64,000 bases of DNA from Bacillota bacterium (GTDB taxonomy: Bacteria > Bacillota > Clostridia > Oscillospirales > Ruminococcaceae): assembly GCA_023418925.1 (NCBI GenBank), contig JAEZYS010000010.1, forward strand, positions 72,431 through 136,430, given 5' to 3'. Within the stretch, counting starts at the first letter, position 1. The number at the start of each line of letters is the position of its first letter. The notes below the pieces were generated by a model, which saw only the letters and a program-made list of their open reading frames with translations, was not told the DNA's origin and did no database searches. The position numbers and the translations under genes are program-made. Below, in pieces: positions 54,329 to 62,408 of the stretch.

Positions 54329-55660
54329 TTAATATTTGATATTGTCATACTTGTCCTTTATATCATCAGACGGGCTGAACGAATCCAGTCTTGTAAACTG
54401 CTTTGAAAGTTTGTGGATATAATCTCTCAGGAGATGAACACAATCAGTTTCATGCGCTCTTCCGCAGACAATGTCTTCTGCAAGCGCACGGCAAGTCGGC
54501 GCACCGCATGAACCGCAGTCAAGCCCCGGAAACTTTTCGCAAAGGGCTTTTACCTTGCCCATCATTTTTATACTTTCTTTTATATCAGAACCAAGATCAA
54601 AAACAGGAAGGTACTCAATGTCCTTCTCAAAGTACATGATTTCATCTTCCCTGCTCCCGATATGTCTCCTTGAAACAGGAAGATACTTTCGCAGTCTGCC
54701 AAGCTTTGCTTTTGCAACATACGGGTTTTCAATTGTCAGCGTTCCACCGACACATCCCCCGCTGCAAGCATTTAATTCTATAAAGTCAAGGTCAGTAAAC
54801 TTCTGATCCTCAAGATCCTCAAGCACCTTAATAACGTTTTCTATTCCGTCAGCGGCAAGATAGCTGTCAGTAAGCAATCCTCCTGCTTCTCCTCCGCTTC
54901 TTCCCCAGCTAATGCCTATCTTTCCTGAATCAGCATATTCTTCTTCGCTGTCTACAACCTGCTTCATGTATTTCAGCAGAACAGGGTAAACTTCCTTGAT
55001 TGCAATTACAGCATCAACCTCTGTACTTTCACATCCGAGAGGAGACTTTACAGCTGTCATTTTTGCAGGGCAAGGCGAAATAAATATTATACCGATCTTT
55101 TCGGAAGGTAAGCCTGTCTTTTCCATAGCACGTTTTCTTGCAAGCTTCGCCGCAACGTTCATAGGTGCTTCAAGCGGAAGTATATGCTCAATAAGATTAG
55201 GAAAACGCACTCTTATCAGTCTGACAACGGATGGACACGCAGAAGAAATATATGGCTTTCCGTCTTCATGCTCCTTAATATATTTTCTTGAAAGCTCACT
55301 TACAAGCTCTGCTGCCGCTGAAACCTCAAACACATCATCAAAGCCCATTTTTATAAGTGCCCTCAGAATAATGTTGATATCATCTAGATTGTTGAACTGC
55401 CCGTAAAGTGATGGGGCAGGAAGTGCTACGGTATATTCGTAATCATCAATAACGCTTAACGGATCATAAACAGGAAGTTTTGCATGGTGCGGACATATCC
55501 TGATACATTCCCCACAATCAATGCAGAACTTATGAATAATAAATGCCTTTCCGTTTCTCACCCTTATGGCCTGAGTAGGACAGCGCTTGATGCAATTGAT
55601 ACATCCCATACATTTGTCTGAATCAAGGTGTACTGAATTTGTAAAAATATTGTCATCCAT
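54329..55660 (-). CDS. Iron-sulfur protein with FeFe-hydrogenase large-subunit-like domain
   Basis: A 443-residue protein with two 4Fe-4S motifs (CMGCINCIKRCP, CIDCGECIRICP), an H-cluster-like domain and a C-terminal Fe-S motif (LDCGSCGAPTC ... CG). Cluster-type cysteines are in SSACPSVV, ISPCPAKM and ELNACSGGCVGG. The surrounding residues differ from catalytic HydA (no TSCSPGW, no MPCTAKK), so it is more likely a sensor or accessory protein. It sits between an anti-sigma-factor-like kinase gene and a DRTGG gene, opposite hydABC. AAAGGAGG lies before the ATG. Confidence 0.85.
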   Translation of the reverse strand: MDDNIFTNSVHLDSDKCMGCINCIKRCPTQAIRVRNGKAFIIHKFCIDCGECIRICPHHAKLPVYDPLSVIDDYEYTVALPAPSLYGQFNNLDDINIILRALIKMGFDDVFEVSAAAELVSELSRKYIKEHEDGKPYISSACPSVVRLIRVRFPNLIEHILPLEAPMNVAAKLARKRAMEKTGLPSEKIGIIFISPCPAKMTAVKSPLGCESTEVDAVIAIKEVYPVLLKYMKQVVDSEEEYADSGKIGISWGRSGGEAGGLLTDSYLAADGIENVIKVLEDLEDQKFTDLDFIELNACSGGCVGGTLTIENPYVAKAKLGRLRKYLPVSRRHIGSREDEIMYFEKDIEYLPVFDLGSDIKESIKMMGKVKALCEKFPGLDCGSCGAPTCRALAEDIVCGRAHETDCVHLLRDYIHKLSKQFTRLDSFSPSDDIKDKYDNIKY

Positions 55661-55685
55661 ATCTTTTCACTGCCCCTCCTTTGTT

Positions 55686-56108
55686 TTACATATTTACTGT
55701 CATATAAACTGTCGTTCCCTCTCCAAATTTTGATTCTACTTCCATCGTATCGGAATATTTCTTCATATTCGGAAGTCCCATTCCTGCGCCGAAACCAAGT
55801 GAACGTATATTATCTGGCGCAGTGGAAAAACCCTCCTGCATTGCAAGTTTTATGTCCTTTATTCCCGGACCTCTGTCCGCAAGAACCATTACAATTTTAT
55901 CTTCGGTTATCTCAACTGTGATTTTGCCGCCACGAGCGTGAATAACCATGTTTATTTCACCTTCATACATGGCAATTGCGACTTTTCTCACAACTTCAGG
56001 GGGTACACCCATTTTTTTGAGCTTCCCCTTTACATCACTCGATGCTTCGCCTGCCCGTGTAAAGTCAGAGGGGGATACATCATATGTAAGAACAATACTT
56101 TCATTCAA
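55686..56108 (-). CDS. RsbW-like ATP-binding regulatory kinase
   Basis: A GHKL/HATPase protein of 140 residues like the anti-sigma factors of the RsbW/SpoIIAB group. The N box is AMYEGEINMVIHA, and the ATP lid area is VLADRGPGIKDI and GFGAGMGLPNMK. Such kinases control partners by phosphorylation or binding. TTG 56108 follows GGAGG by 8 nt and lies within the end of the DRTGG gene, so translation is coupled. The target is unknown; a link to hydrogenase control is inferred from context. Confidence 0.85.
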   Translation of the reverse strand: MNESIVLTYDVSPSDFTRAGEASSDVKGKLKKMGVPPEVVRKVAIAMYEGEINMVIHARGGKITVEITEDKIVMVLADRGPGIKDIKLAMQEGFSTAPDNIRSLGFGAGMGLPNMKKYSDTMEVESKFGEGTTVYMTVNM

Positions 56109-56454
56109 TATCTCCGCCTCCTTTTAAACCATTGCTGTATAAAATTCCGCATGCAGTGAACATCTTCAGCTTTGTGGAAAGAACAACAATTTCACGTTGC
56201 CCTGCAAGTTCAATAATGTTCTGATCAGGAATTTTTCCCCTTACAAAAACAAGACAGACAATGTCCATCATTTCTGCTGTTCTTACTGCCTGAGGATTGC
56301 AAAGCCCTGTAAGCAGAACAGACTGATCCTTTACATACGCAAGAACATCACTCATCATATCAGATCCGCAAGCTGTGTGGACACTATTGCCAAGATATTC
56401 TTCGCCACAAAGTACATCTGCCTGCAACAACTCTTTAATATCATTAACTGTCAT
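56101..56454 (-). CDS. DRTGG-domain protein
   Basis: A soluble protein of 117 residues of the same DRTGG-like group as the gene at 53825. It starts MTVNDIKELLQADVL, with LLTGLCNPQAVRTAEMMDI in the middle. ATG 56454 lies 8 nt from AGGGTGG. It is the first gene of the minus-strand operon that faces hydC, overlaps the next gene by 8 nt and is preceded by a leader of about 200 nt. Function unknown. Confidence 0.72.
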   Translation of the reverse strand: MTVNDIKELLQADVLCGEEYLGNSVHTACGSDMMSDVLAYVKDQSVLLTGLCNPQAVRTAEMMDIVCLVFVRGKIPDQNIIELAGQREIVVLSTKLKMFTACGILYSNGLKGGGDIE

Positions 56455-56466
56455 AGATATGACCAC

Positions 56467-56657
56467 CCTTTCTGAGTTTTATGGTTTTTCAAAAACTCCG
56501 GACACAAGCCCGTGAGCGCAAAACTTGTAACCTGAAAATACAATTCCAGACATCTCCATCCACTGATAAAGGTTTTTGTTTTGTGAATTATAACTACAGC
56601 TTTGCATAAACCTGTGACACCCTCAACCAATTCAGGCAGAATTACAGCATTATTGCT
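56467..56657 (-). promoter_or_regulatory. Long leader of the DRTGG operon
   Basis: About 190 nt between the promoter and the first gene, less AT-rich than the sequence beyond it. Local pairings include ACAG...CTGT, GCAGCA/TGCTGT near the 5' end and GTTTTT-GAAAAAC near the 3' end. A 66-codon open frame crosses it but has no start codon or ribosome binding site. It may be a structured regulatory RNA; I recognise no known riboswitch class. Confidence 0.4.
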
Positions 56658-56663
56658 GCATTA

Positions 56664-56672
56664 ATTATATCA
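56664..56672 (-). promoter_or_regulatory. Extended -10 promoter of the DRTGG operon
   Basis: Minus-strand TGA TATAAT. A TTGACA lies 24 nt upstream (56697-56692), too far for a standard -35. Confidence 0.5.
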
Positions 56673-56912
56673 TATTGCCTTGATTTTTTGTACTGTCAAT
56701 ACTAAATAAAAAAACAAACGTCCCACTATTTATTTTTACCAGTATAATTTATTCCTTACAAACCTTATTTTGATAAATTAATAACAATCAGTATGCCATT
56801 TACACTATAGATATTATACTTTAAAAGTAGATTTTGTGCATAATTTATTATAAATAGTATTAAAATTCTCTGTAATATATCACAATTTTTTGTAGAATTA
56901 TATAATCTTATG

Positions 56913-56921
56913 TGTTATAAT
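56913..56921 (+). promoter_or_regulatory. Promoter of the hydC operon
   Basis: TGT TATAAT at 56913-56921 with no clear -35. The divergent region from 56673 to 56912 is very AT-rich and holds no gene. Confidence 0.5.
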
Positions 56922-56996
56922 AAATATATCATTGCGGAAATGATATGTACAATAATAACATAGAAATGACGCTTTATAAACTAAGGAGGTTCTAAA

Positions 56997-57494
56997 ATGG
57001 GTTCCAAAAAATCATCAATACCTTTTGCAGGCACTCCTGAGCAGGAGAAAAAACTTCTTGAAGTAATCGATCAGTATAAGGATACAAGGGGTTCACTTAT
57101 GCCGATTCTTCAGCATGCTCAGGAAATCTACGGTTATTTACCTATCGAGGTTCAGACAATTATTGCTGAGCAGACAGGCATACCGCTTGAAAAGATATAC
57201 GGTGTAGTAACATTCTATGCGCAGTTCTCTCTCAATCCGAAAGGAAAATACAAGATTTCTGTTTGTCTCGGAACAGCCTGCTATGTAAAGGGTTCAGGTG
57301 ATATCTACAACAAACTCATCGAAAAACTTGGAATTGAAGGCGGCCAGTGTACTACTGACGGAAAGTTTTCACTTGAAGCATGCCGTTGTATCGGAGCATG
57401 CGGACTTGCACCTGTACTTACAGTCAACGAAGATGTTTACGGAAGACTAACTGTTGACGATATAGACACTATCCTTGCAAAATATAACGACTGA
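56997..57494 (+). CDS. hydC: Bifurcating hydrogenase subunit HydC (NuoE-like)
   Basis: The 2Fe-2S thioredoxin-like subunit that passes electrons between HydB and HydA. The 165 residues match NuoE, with cluster ligands in VCLGTACYVKG and ACRCIGACGLAP. AAGGAGG precedes the ATG. It is the first gene of a five-gene operon on the plus strand. The stop overlaps the next start (TGATG). Confidence 0.93.
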   Translation: MGSKKSSIPFAGTPEQEKKLLEVIDQYKDTRGSLMPILQHAQEIYGYLPIEVQTIIAEQTGIPLEKIYGVVTFYAQFSLNPKGKYKISVCLGTACYVKGSGDIYNKLIEKLGIEGGQCTTDGKFSLEACRCIGACGLAPVLTVNEDVYGRLTVDDIDTILAKYND

Positions 57495-58054
57495 TGATGA
57501 CTGAAATCTCTCTGAATATACTGGATGTAGTTCAGAATTCTGTCCGTGCGGAAGCGTCCCTGATATATATAGAAGTTAATGCCGATTCACAAATCGATAA
57601 ACTTTCTGTACATATAAAGGACAATGGCTGCGGGATGGATGAACAGCAGCTCCGTAGCGTGACTGACCCTTTCTTTACAACAAGAACGACAAGGAAAATC
57701 GGACTTGGTATTCCGTTTTTCAAACAGGCCGCCGAAGCTACAGGAGGTTACTTTGAGATTACCTCTGCACCCGGCAGGGGAACGGAGGTGACTGCGGAAT
57801 TTGTCCTGTCATCAATTGACAGAATGCCTCTCGGCGATATGCCGGGAACAATTCACGCTTTAGTCACACTTAACCCTCAGATAGATTTTATATACAGATA
57901 TGTCCATGATCAAAATGAGTTTACCCTTGACACAAGGGAACTAAGGGAAATCCTTGGTGCTGACATCAAGTTCAGCAACAGGGAGGTTTCTGCGTATATT
58001 ATGGATTATCTTACAGAAAACACATCAGAAACCGACGACGGAAACATTATTTGA
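57494..58054 (+). CDS. GHKL ATP-binding protein in the hydrogenase operon
   Basis: A 186-residue protein with a histidine-kinase-type ATPase domain and no phospho-acceptor or sensor domain. N box LNILDVVQNSVRAEAS, G1 box KDNGCGMDEQQL and G2 region RTTRKIGLGIPFFKQAAE are clear. It may phosphorylate or chaperone a partner. Its place between hydC and the ferredoxin-like gene is a recurring clostridial arrangement as far as I recall. Start ATG 57494 or 57497. Confidence 0.85.
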   Translation: MMTEISLNILDVVQNSVRAEASLIYIEVNADSQIDKLSVHIKDNGCGMDEQQLRSVTDPFFTTRTTRKIGLGIPFFKQAAEATGGYFEITSAPGRGTEVTAEFVLSSIDRMPLGDMPGTIHALVTLNPQIDFIYRYVHDQNEFTLDTRELREILGADIKFSNREVSAYIMDYLTENTSETDDGNII

Positions 58055-58103
58055 TATTGTTTGCCGGAAATTGTCCCCATTATAAACAAGGAGGAAAACT
58101 TTT

Positions 58104-58478
58104 ATGAAATCATTAGAAGAATTAAAGGCTATAAGAGATAAAATGAAAGGTCAAATTGATATCCGTGAAGAGGATACTGACGCTCTAAGAGTTGTTGTAG
58201 GCATGGCTACCTGCGGTATTGCAGCAGGTGCAAGACCAGTTCTTACAGCTATTTCAAATGTTGTTCAGGAAAAGGATCTTAAGAACATTGCTGTTGTTCA
58301 GACGGGCTGTATTGGTCTTTGCCAGTATGAACCTATCGTTGAGATAATCGCTCCTGGCGGAGATAAAACTACTTATGTAAAAATGACTGCTGAGAAGGCT
58401 CTCGAAGTTGTTGAATCACATCTTATAAACGGCAAGGTTGTTACAAAATACACAATTGAAGCTGCTAAGCTCGGCTGA
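58104..58478 (+). CDS. Thioredoxin-like 2Fe-2S ferredoxin-type protein
   Basis: A 124-residue protein of the thioredoxin-like ferredoxin group that accompanies HydB/NuoF. Only three cysteines are seen: Cys37 (MATCGIAAG), Cys69 and Cys73 (TGCIGLC). The usual fourth ligand is missing, so the cluster may use another residue or be absent. AAGGAGG lies before the ATG. It stands between the GHKL protein and hydB. Confidence 0.82.
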   Translation: MKSLEELKAIRDKMKGQIDIREEDTDALRVVVGMATCGIAAGARPVLTAISNVVQEKDLKNIAVVQTGCIGLCQYEPIVEIIAPGGDKTTYVKMTAEKALEVVESHLINGKVVTKYTIEAAKLG

Positions 58479-58501
58479 TAACCAGAGGAGGAAAGAAATA
58501 A

Positions 58502-60292
58502 ATGTATCGTTCACACGTATTAATCTGCGGCGGAACAGGCTGTACTTCCTCAGGAAGTACGAAAATTGCTGAACTTCTTCAGCAGGAAATTGACAAAAAC
58601 GGTCTTACAGACGAAGTTCAGGTTGTTAAGACAGGTTGTTTCGGTCTTTGTGCACTCGGCCCTGTTATGATTGTATATCCGGAAGGCGCTTTCTACTCAA
58701 TGGTACAGGCTGAGGATGTATCTGAAATTGTATCCGAACACCTTCTCAAGGGTCGTGTTGTTACAAGACTTCTTTACACTGAAACTGTTACAGAAAACGG
58801 TATCAAATCACTTAACGAAACAAACTTCTATAAGAAGCAGCATCGTGTTGCTTTAAGAAACTGCGGTGTTATCAATCCAGAAAACATCGAAGAATATATT
58901 GGTACAGACGGATATCAGGCTCTCGGTAAGGTTCTTACTGAAATGACACCTGATGACGTTATTAAAACTATTCTTGATTCAGGTCTCCGTGGAAGAGGCG
59001 GCGGCGGATTCCCAACAGGTCTCAAGTGGAAACTCGCTAAGAACCTCGTTCAGGGTGGACAGAAGTATGTCTGCTGTAATGCTGACGAAGGTGACCCGGG
59101 TGCATTCATGGACAGATCTGTTCTTGAAGGTGACCCACACGTTGTACTCGAATCTATGGCTATTGCAGGTTATGCAATAGGAGCTTCACAAGGGTATATT
59201 TACGTTCGTGCTGAGTATCCTATCGCTATCAAGCGCCTTGAAATTGCTATAAATCAGGCAAGAGAATACGGCCTCCTCGGAAATGATATTTTCGGAACAG
59301 GCTTTAATTTCGATATTGGCTTAAGACTTGGTGCAGGCGCATTCGTATGTGGTGAAGAAACAGCTCTTATGACTTCAATCGAAGGCAGCAGAGGTGAACC
59401 ACGCCCAAGACCTCCGTTCCCTGCTGAAAAGGGTCTTTTCGGTAAGCCAACAATCCTTAACAACGTTGAAACATATGCTAACGTACCACAGATTATCCTC
59501 AATGGTGCAGACTGGTTCTCATCAATGGGTACTGAAAAGTCTAAGGGTACTAAGGTATTTGCTCTCGGCGGTAAAATCAATAACACAGGTCTTGTAGAAG
59601 TACCAATGGGTACAACCCTCCGTGAAGTAGTTGAAGAAATCGGCGGCGGTATCCCTAACGGTAAAAAGTTCAAGGCTGCACAGACAGGTGGACCTTCAGG
59701 CGGATGTATTCCTGTTGAACACTTTGATGTTCCGATTGACTATGATAACCTTATTGCTATCGGTTCTATGATGGGTTCAGGCGGACTTATCGTAATGGAC
59801 GAAGACAACTGTATGGTTGATATCGCTAAATTCTTCCTTGAATTCACAGTTGATGAGTCCTGCGGTAAATGTACACCTTGCCGTGTAGGTACAAAGAGAC
59901 TTCATGAAATACTCACAAAGATCACAAAGGGTCAGGGTACTCTTGAAGACCTCGACAAGATGGAAGAGCTTTGCTACTACATCAAGGAGAATGCTCTCTG
60001 CGGTCTTGGACAGACTGCTCCTAACCCTGTTCTTTCAACACTTAAGTATTTCAAGGATGAGTACATTGCGCACGTAGTTGATAAGAAATGTCCTGCAGGA
60101 GTTTGTAAGGATCTTCTTAGTTATGAGGTTATTGCTGACAAATGTAAGGGCTGTACAGCATGTGCAAGAGTTTGCCCTGTCGGTGCTATTTCGGGAACTG
60201 TCAAGAACCCTCACGTTATCGACAAGACAAAGTGCATAAAGTGCGGTGCCTGCATTGAGAAGTGTAAATTCGGCGCAATCGTGAAGAAGTAA
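58502..60292 (+). CDS. hydB: Bifurcating hydrogenase subunit HydB (NuoF-like)
   Basis: The NAD- and FMN-binding subunit of HydABC. The 596-residue protein has an N-terminal thioredoxin-like 2Fe-2S domain (ICGGTGCTSSGS, KTGCFGLC), the NuoF core with GLRGRGGGGFPTGLKW (NAD/FMN) and CNADEGDPGAF, a 4Fe-4S site ESCGKCTPCRVG, and two C-terminal 4Fe-4S motifs (CKGCTACARVCP, CIKCGACIEKC). It would oxidise NADH and, with reduced ferredoxin, drive H2 production on HydA. It starts 24 nt after the ferredoxin-like gene and 18 nt before hydA. Confidence 0.95.
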   Translation: MYRSHVLICGGTGCTSSGSTKIAELLQQEIDKNGLTDEVQVVKTGCFGLCALGPVMIVYPEGAFYSMVQAEDVSEIVSEHLLKGRVVTRLLYTETVTENGIKSLNETNFYKKQHRVALRNCGVINPENIEEYIGTDGYQALGKVLTEMTPDDVIKTILDSGLRGRGGGGFPTGLKWKLAKNLVQGGQKYVCCNADEGDPGAFMDRSVLEGDPHVVLESMAIAGYAIGASQGYIYVRAEYPIAIKRLEIAINQAREYGLLGNDIFGTGFNFDIGLRLGAGAFVCGEETALMTSIEGSRGEPRPRPPFPAEKGLFGKPTILNNVETYANVPQIILNGADWFSSMGTEKSKGTKVFALGGKINNTGLVEVPMGTTLREVVEEIGGGIPNGKKFKAAQTGGPSGGCIPVEHFDVPIDYDNLIAIGSMMGSGGLIVMDEDNCMVDIAKFFLEFTVDESCGKCTPCRVGTKRLHEILTKITKGQGTLEDLDKMEELCYYIKENALCGLGQTAPNPVLSTLKYFKDEYIAHVVDKKCPAGVCKDLLSYEVIADKCKGCTACARVCPVGAISGTVKNPHVIDKTKCIKCGACIEKCKFGAIVKK

Positions 60293-60309
60293 GCAGGAGG
60301 AAACTTATA

Positions 60310-62061
60310 ATGGAAATGATAAACATTAAAATTAATGGTGTGGAAGTATCTGCACCTAAGGGTTCTACTATTCTTCAGGCTGCCAGAATTGCAAATATTG
60401 ATATTCCGACACTCTGTTTCCTGAAGGATATAAACGAGATCGGCGCTTGCCGTATCTGCGTTGTTGAAGTAAAGGGCGCTAGAAGCCTTGTTGCTTCATG
60501 TGTATACCCAATCAACGAGGGCATGGAGGTATTCACAAACACTCCAAAGGTTCTCGATTCAAGAAAGAAAACTTTACAGCTCATTCTTTCAACACATGAA
60601 AGAAAGTGTCTCTCATGCGTAAGATCCGGCAACTGTGAACTCCTTAAGCTCTGTCACGACCTCGGTGTAGAGGATGACGGATACTACGATGGTGAAAATC
60701 CAAAGTATGAAATTGACGACCTTGCTCCTCACCTTATCCGTGACAACAACAAGTGTATTCTTTGCAGACGTTGTGTTGCTGTATGTGAACATACACAGGA
60801 TGTTGGCGTTATCGGCGCAAACGAAAGAGGCCTGAATACTCATATCAGCTCTGCATTTGAAATGAGCCTTGCAAATACATCATGTATTTCATGCGGTCAG
60901 TGTGTTGCTGTTTGTCCTGTTGGTGCTCTCAAAGAAAAGGATAACACAACAGACGTTCTCAATGCTATTGCTGATGACAGCAAATACGTTATTGTTCAGA
61001 CTGCTCCAGCAGTAAGAGCTGCTCTCGGTGAAGAATTCGGCTACCCAATGGGTACTAACGTAGAAGGCAAGATGGTTTCTGCTCTCAGAAGACTTGGCTT
61101 CAAGCAGGTATTTGATACAAACTTTGCTGCTGACCTTACAATTATGGAAGAAGCAACAGAGCTTATTGAAAGAGTACAGAACAAGGGTGTTCTCCCAATG
61201 ATTACATCATGTTCACCAGGATGGATCAAGTATTGCGAACACTACTTCCCTGACATGACAGAGAACCTCTCAACATGTAAATCACCTATGCAGATGTTTG
61301 GTGCTACAGCAAAGACATACTATGCTCAGAAGATGGGTATTGACCCTAAGGACATTATTGTAGTAGCTGTTATGCCATGTACTGCAAAGAAGTTTGAAAT
61401 AGGCAGAGATGACGAAAACGCTGCAGGAGTTCCTGACGTGGACATCTCTATCACAACAAGAGAACTTGCACGTCTTATCAAGAGATGTGGTATCAAGTTC
61501 AACGAACTTCCAGAAGAAAAGTTTGATGAACCTCTCGGAATAAGCACAGGCGCAGCTGTTATCTTTGGTGCAACAGGCGGCGTTATGGAAGCTGCTCTCC
61601 GTACTGCAGTAAAGATGATTACAGGCAAGGAAGCAGAAAACATCGAATTCACAGCTGTAAGAGGCGTTGAAGGAGTTAAGGAAGCTTCTTACAATGTAGG
61701 CGGACTTGATATCAAGGTTGCCGTTGCTTCAGGCACAGCAAACGCTAAAAAGCTTCTCACAAAGGTTAAGAACGGTGAAGCTGATTACACATTCATTGAA
61801 ATCATGGGTTGCCCAGGCGGTTGTGTAAACGGCGGCGGACAGCCACAGGTACCTGCTTCAGTCAGAAACTTTGAAGATATCAGAGCAATCAGAGGCAAGG
61901 CACTTTATGACGAAGACGCAGCTTCAGCAATCAGACTTTCACATGAAAACCCAGCTATCAAGGCAATTTATGATGAATTCTTTGAAAAGCCAGGCAGCCA
62001 TAAGGCTCATGAAATCCTCCACACATCATATGTCAAGAGAGGTCTTTACGACTTTAAGTAA
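60310..62061 (+). CDS. hydA: FeFe-hydrogenase catalytic subunit HydA
   Basis: The H2-forming subunit of the bifurcating hydrogenase. The 583 residues contain an N-terminal 2Fe-2S domain (CFLKDINEIGACRICVVEV), a His-Cys3 4Fe-4S motif, two 4Fe-4S motifs (CILCRRCVAVCE, CISCGQCVAVCP) and the H-cluster domain. The ligand cysteines are Cys301 (TSCSPGW), Cys357 (MPCTAKKFE), Cys501 and Cys505 (MGCPGGCVNGGG). All diagnostic motifs are intact. AGGAGG lies before the ATG. The HydE, HydF and HydG maturases are not in this window. Confidence 0.96.
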   Translation: MEMINIKINGVEVSAPKGSTILQAARIANIDIPTLCFLKDINEIGACRICVVEVKGARSLVASCVYPINEGMEVFTNTPKVLDSRKKTLQLILSTHERKCLSCVRSGNCELLKLCHDLGVEDDGYYDGENPKYEIDDLAPHLIRDNNKCILCRRCVAVCEHTQDVGVIGANERGLNTHISSAFEMSLANTSCISCGQCVAVCPVGALKEKDNTTDVLNAIADDSKYVIVQTAPAVRAALGEEFGYPMGTNVEGKMVSALRRLGFKQVFDTNFAADLTIMEEATELIERVQNKGVLPMITSCSPGWIKYCEHYFPDMTENLSTCKSPMQMFGATAKTYYAQKMGIDPKDIIVVAVMPCTAKKFEIGRDDENAAGVPDVDISITTRELARLIKRCGIKFNELPEEKFDEPLGISTGAAVIFGATGGVMEAALRTAVKMITGKEAENIEFTAVRGVEGVKEASYNVGGLDIKVAVASGTANAKKLLTKVKNGEADYTFIEIMGCPGGCVNGGGQPQVPASVRNFEDIRAIRGKALYDEDAASAIRLSHENPAIKAIYDEFFEKPGSHKAHEILHTSYVKRGLYDFK

Positions 62062-62072
62062 TAGTAATATTA

Positions 62073-62109
62073 AAAGTGCTATGTTGCAAATGCAGCATAG
62101 CACTTTTTT
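62073..62109 (+). terminator. Terminator of the hydrogenase operon
   Basis: AAAGTGCTATG pairs with CATAGCACTTT, with inner TGC/GCA, followed by six T. Confidence 0.88.
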
Positions 62110-62117
62110 ATTAACGA

Positions 62118-62334
62118 AAGTTCGTCAACCACTAAGTGGTCAAGCTGACTCCAGCTTGTAGGTTTCAAAGGGGCAAAGCCCTTTGCCGTCGTCGCAACGA
62201 CGGAATGCTTAAATAATAAAACAGAGCAAGGGTGAGAAAAGCTTTTCGAGGGAGGCGAACATGACCGCCTCCCTTTTTTGCTGTTTCAGAAATACTATGT
62301 TTCAAACGTGCCAGTGACACGTTTGAAACATAGT
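62118..62334 (+). repeat. Multi-hairpin repeat element, copy 5
   Basis: Begins AAGTTCG just after the hydA terminator and points with hydA. Module A has ACCAC-TAA-GTGGT, AAGCT-GACTCC-AGCTT, AAAGGGGC-AAA-GCCCTTT and CGTCGT-CGCA-ACGACG. As in copy 2, it continues with GAGAAAAGC-TTTTC, then GGGAGGCG/CGCCTCCC with a T-run, and ends in a palindrome with 17-bp arms at 62294-62334. Confidence 0.75.
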
Positions 62335-62408
62335 GTATTTTACTGAAAATAAAAATATCATATCTGAACGTACACACAATTCGCTGCCCAAACGCAATGA
62401 AAACACGT

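Noticed and set aside
56454..56655. Protein-coding extension upstream of the DRTGG gene on the minus strand
   Set aside because: Open for about 66 codons, but in another frame from the gene, with no start codon or ribosome binding site, and it lies within the leader.
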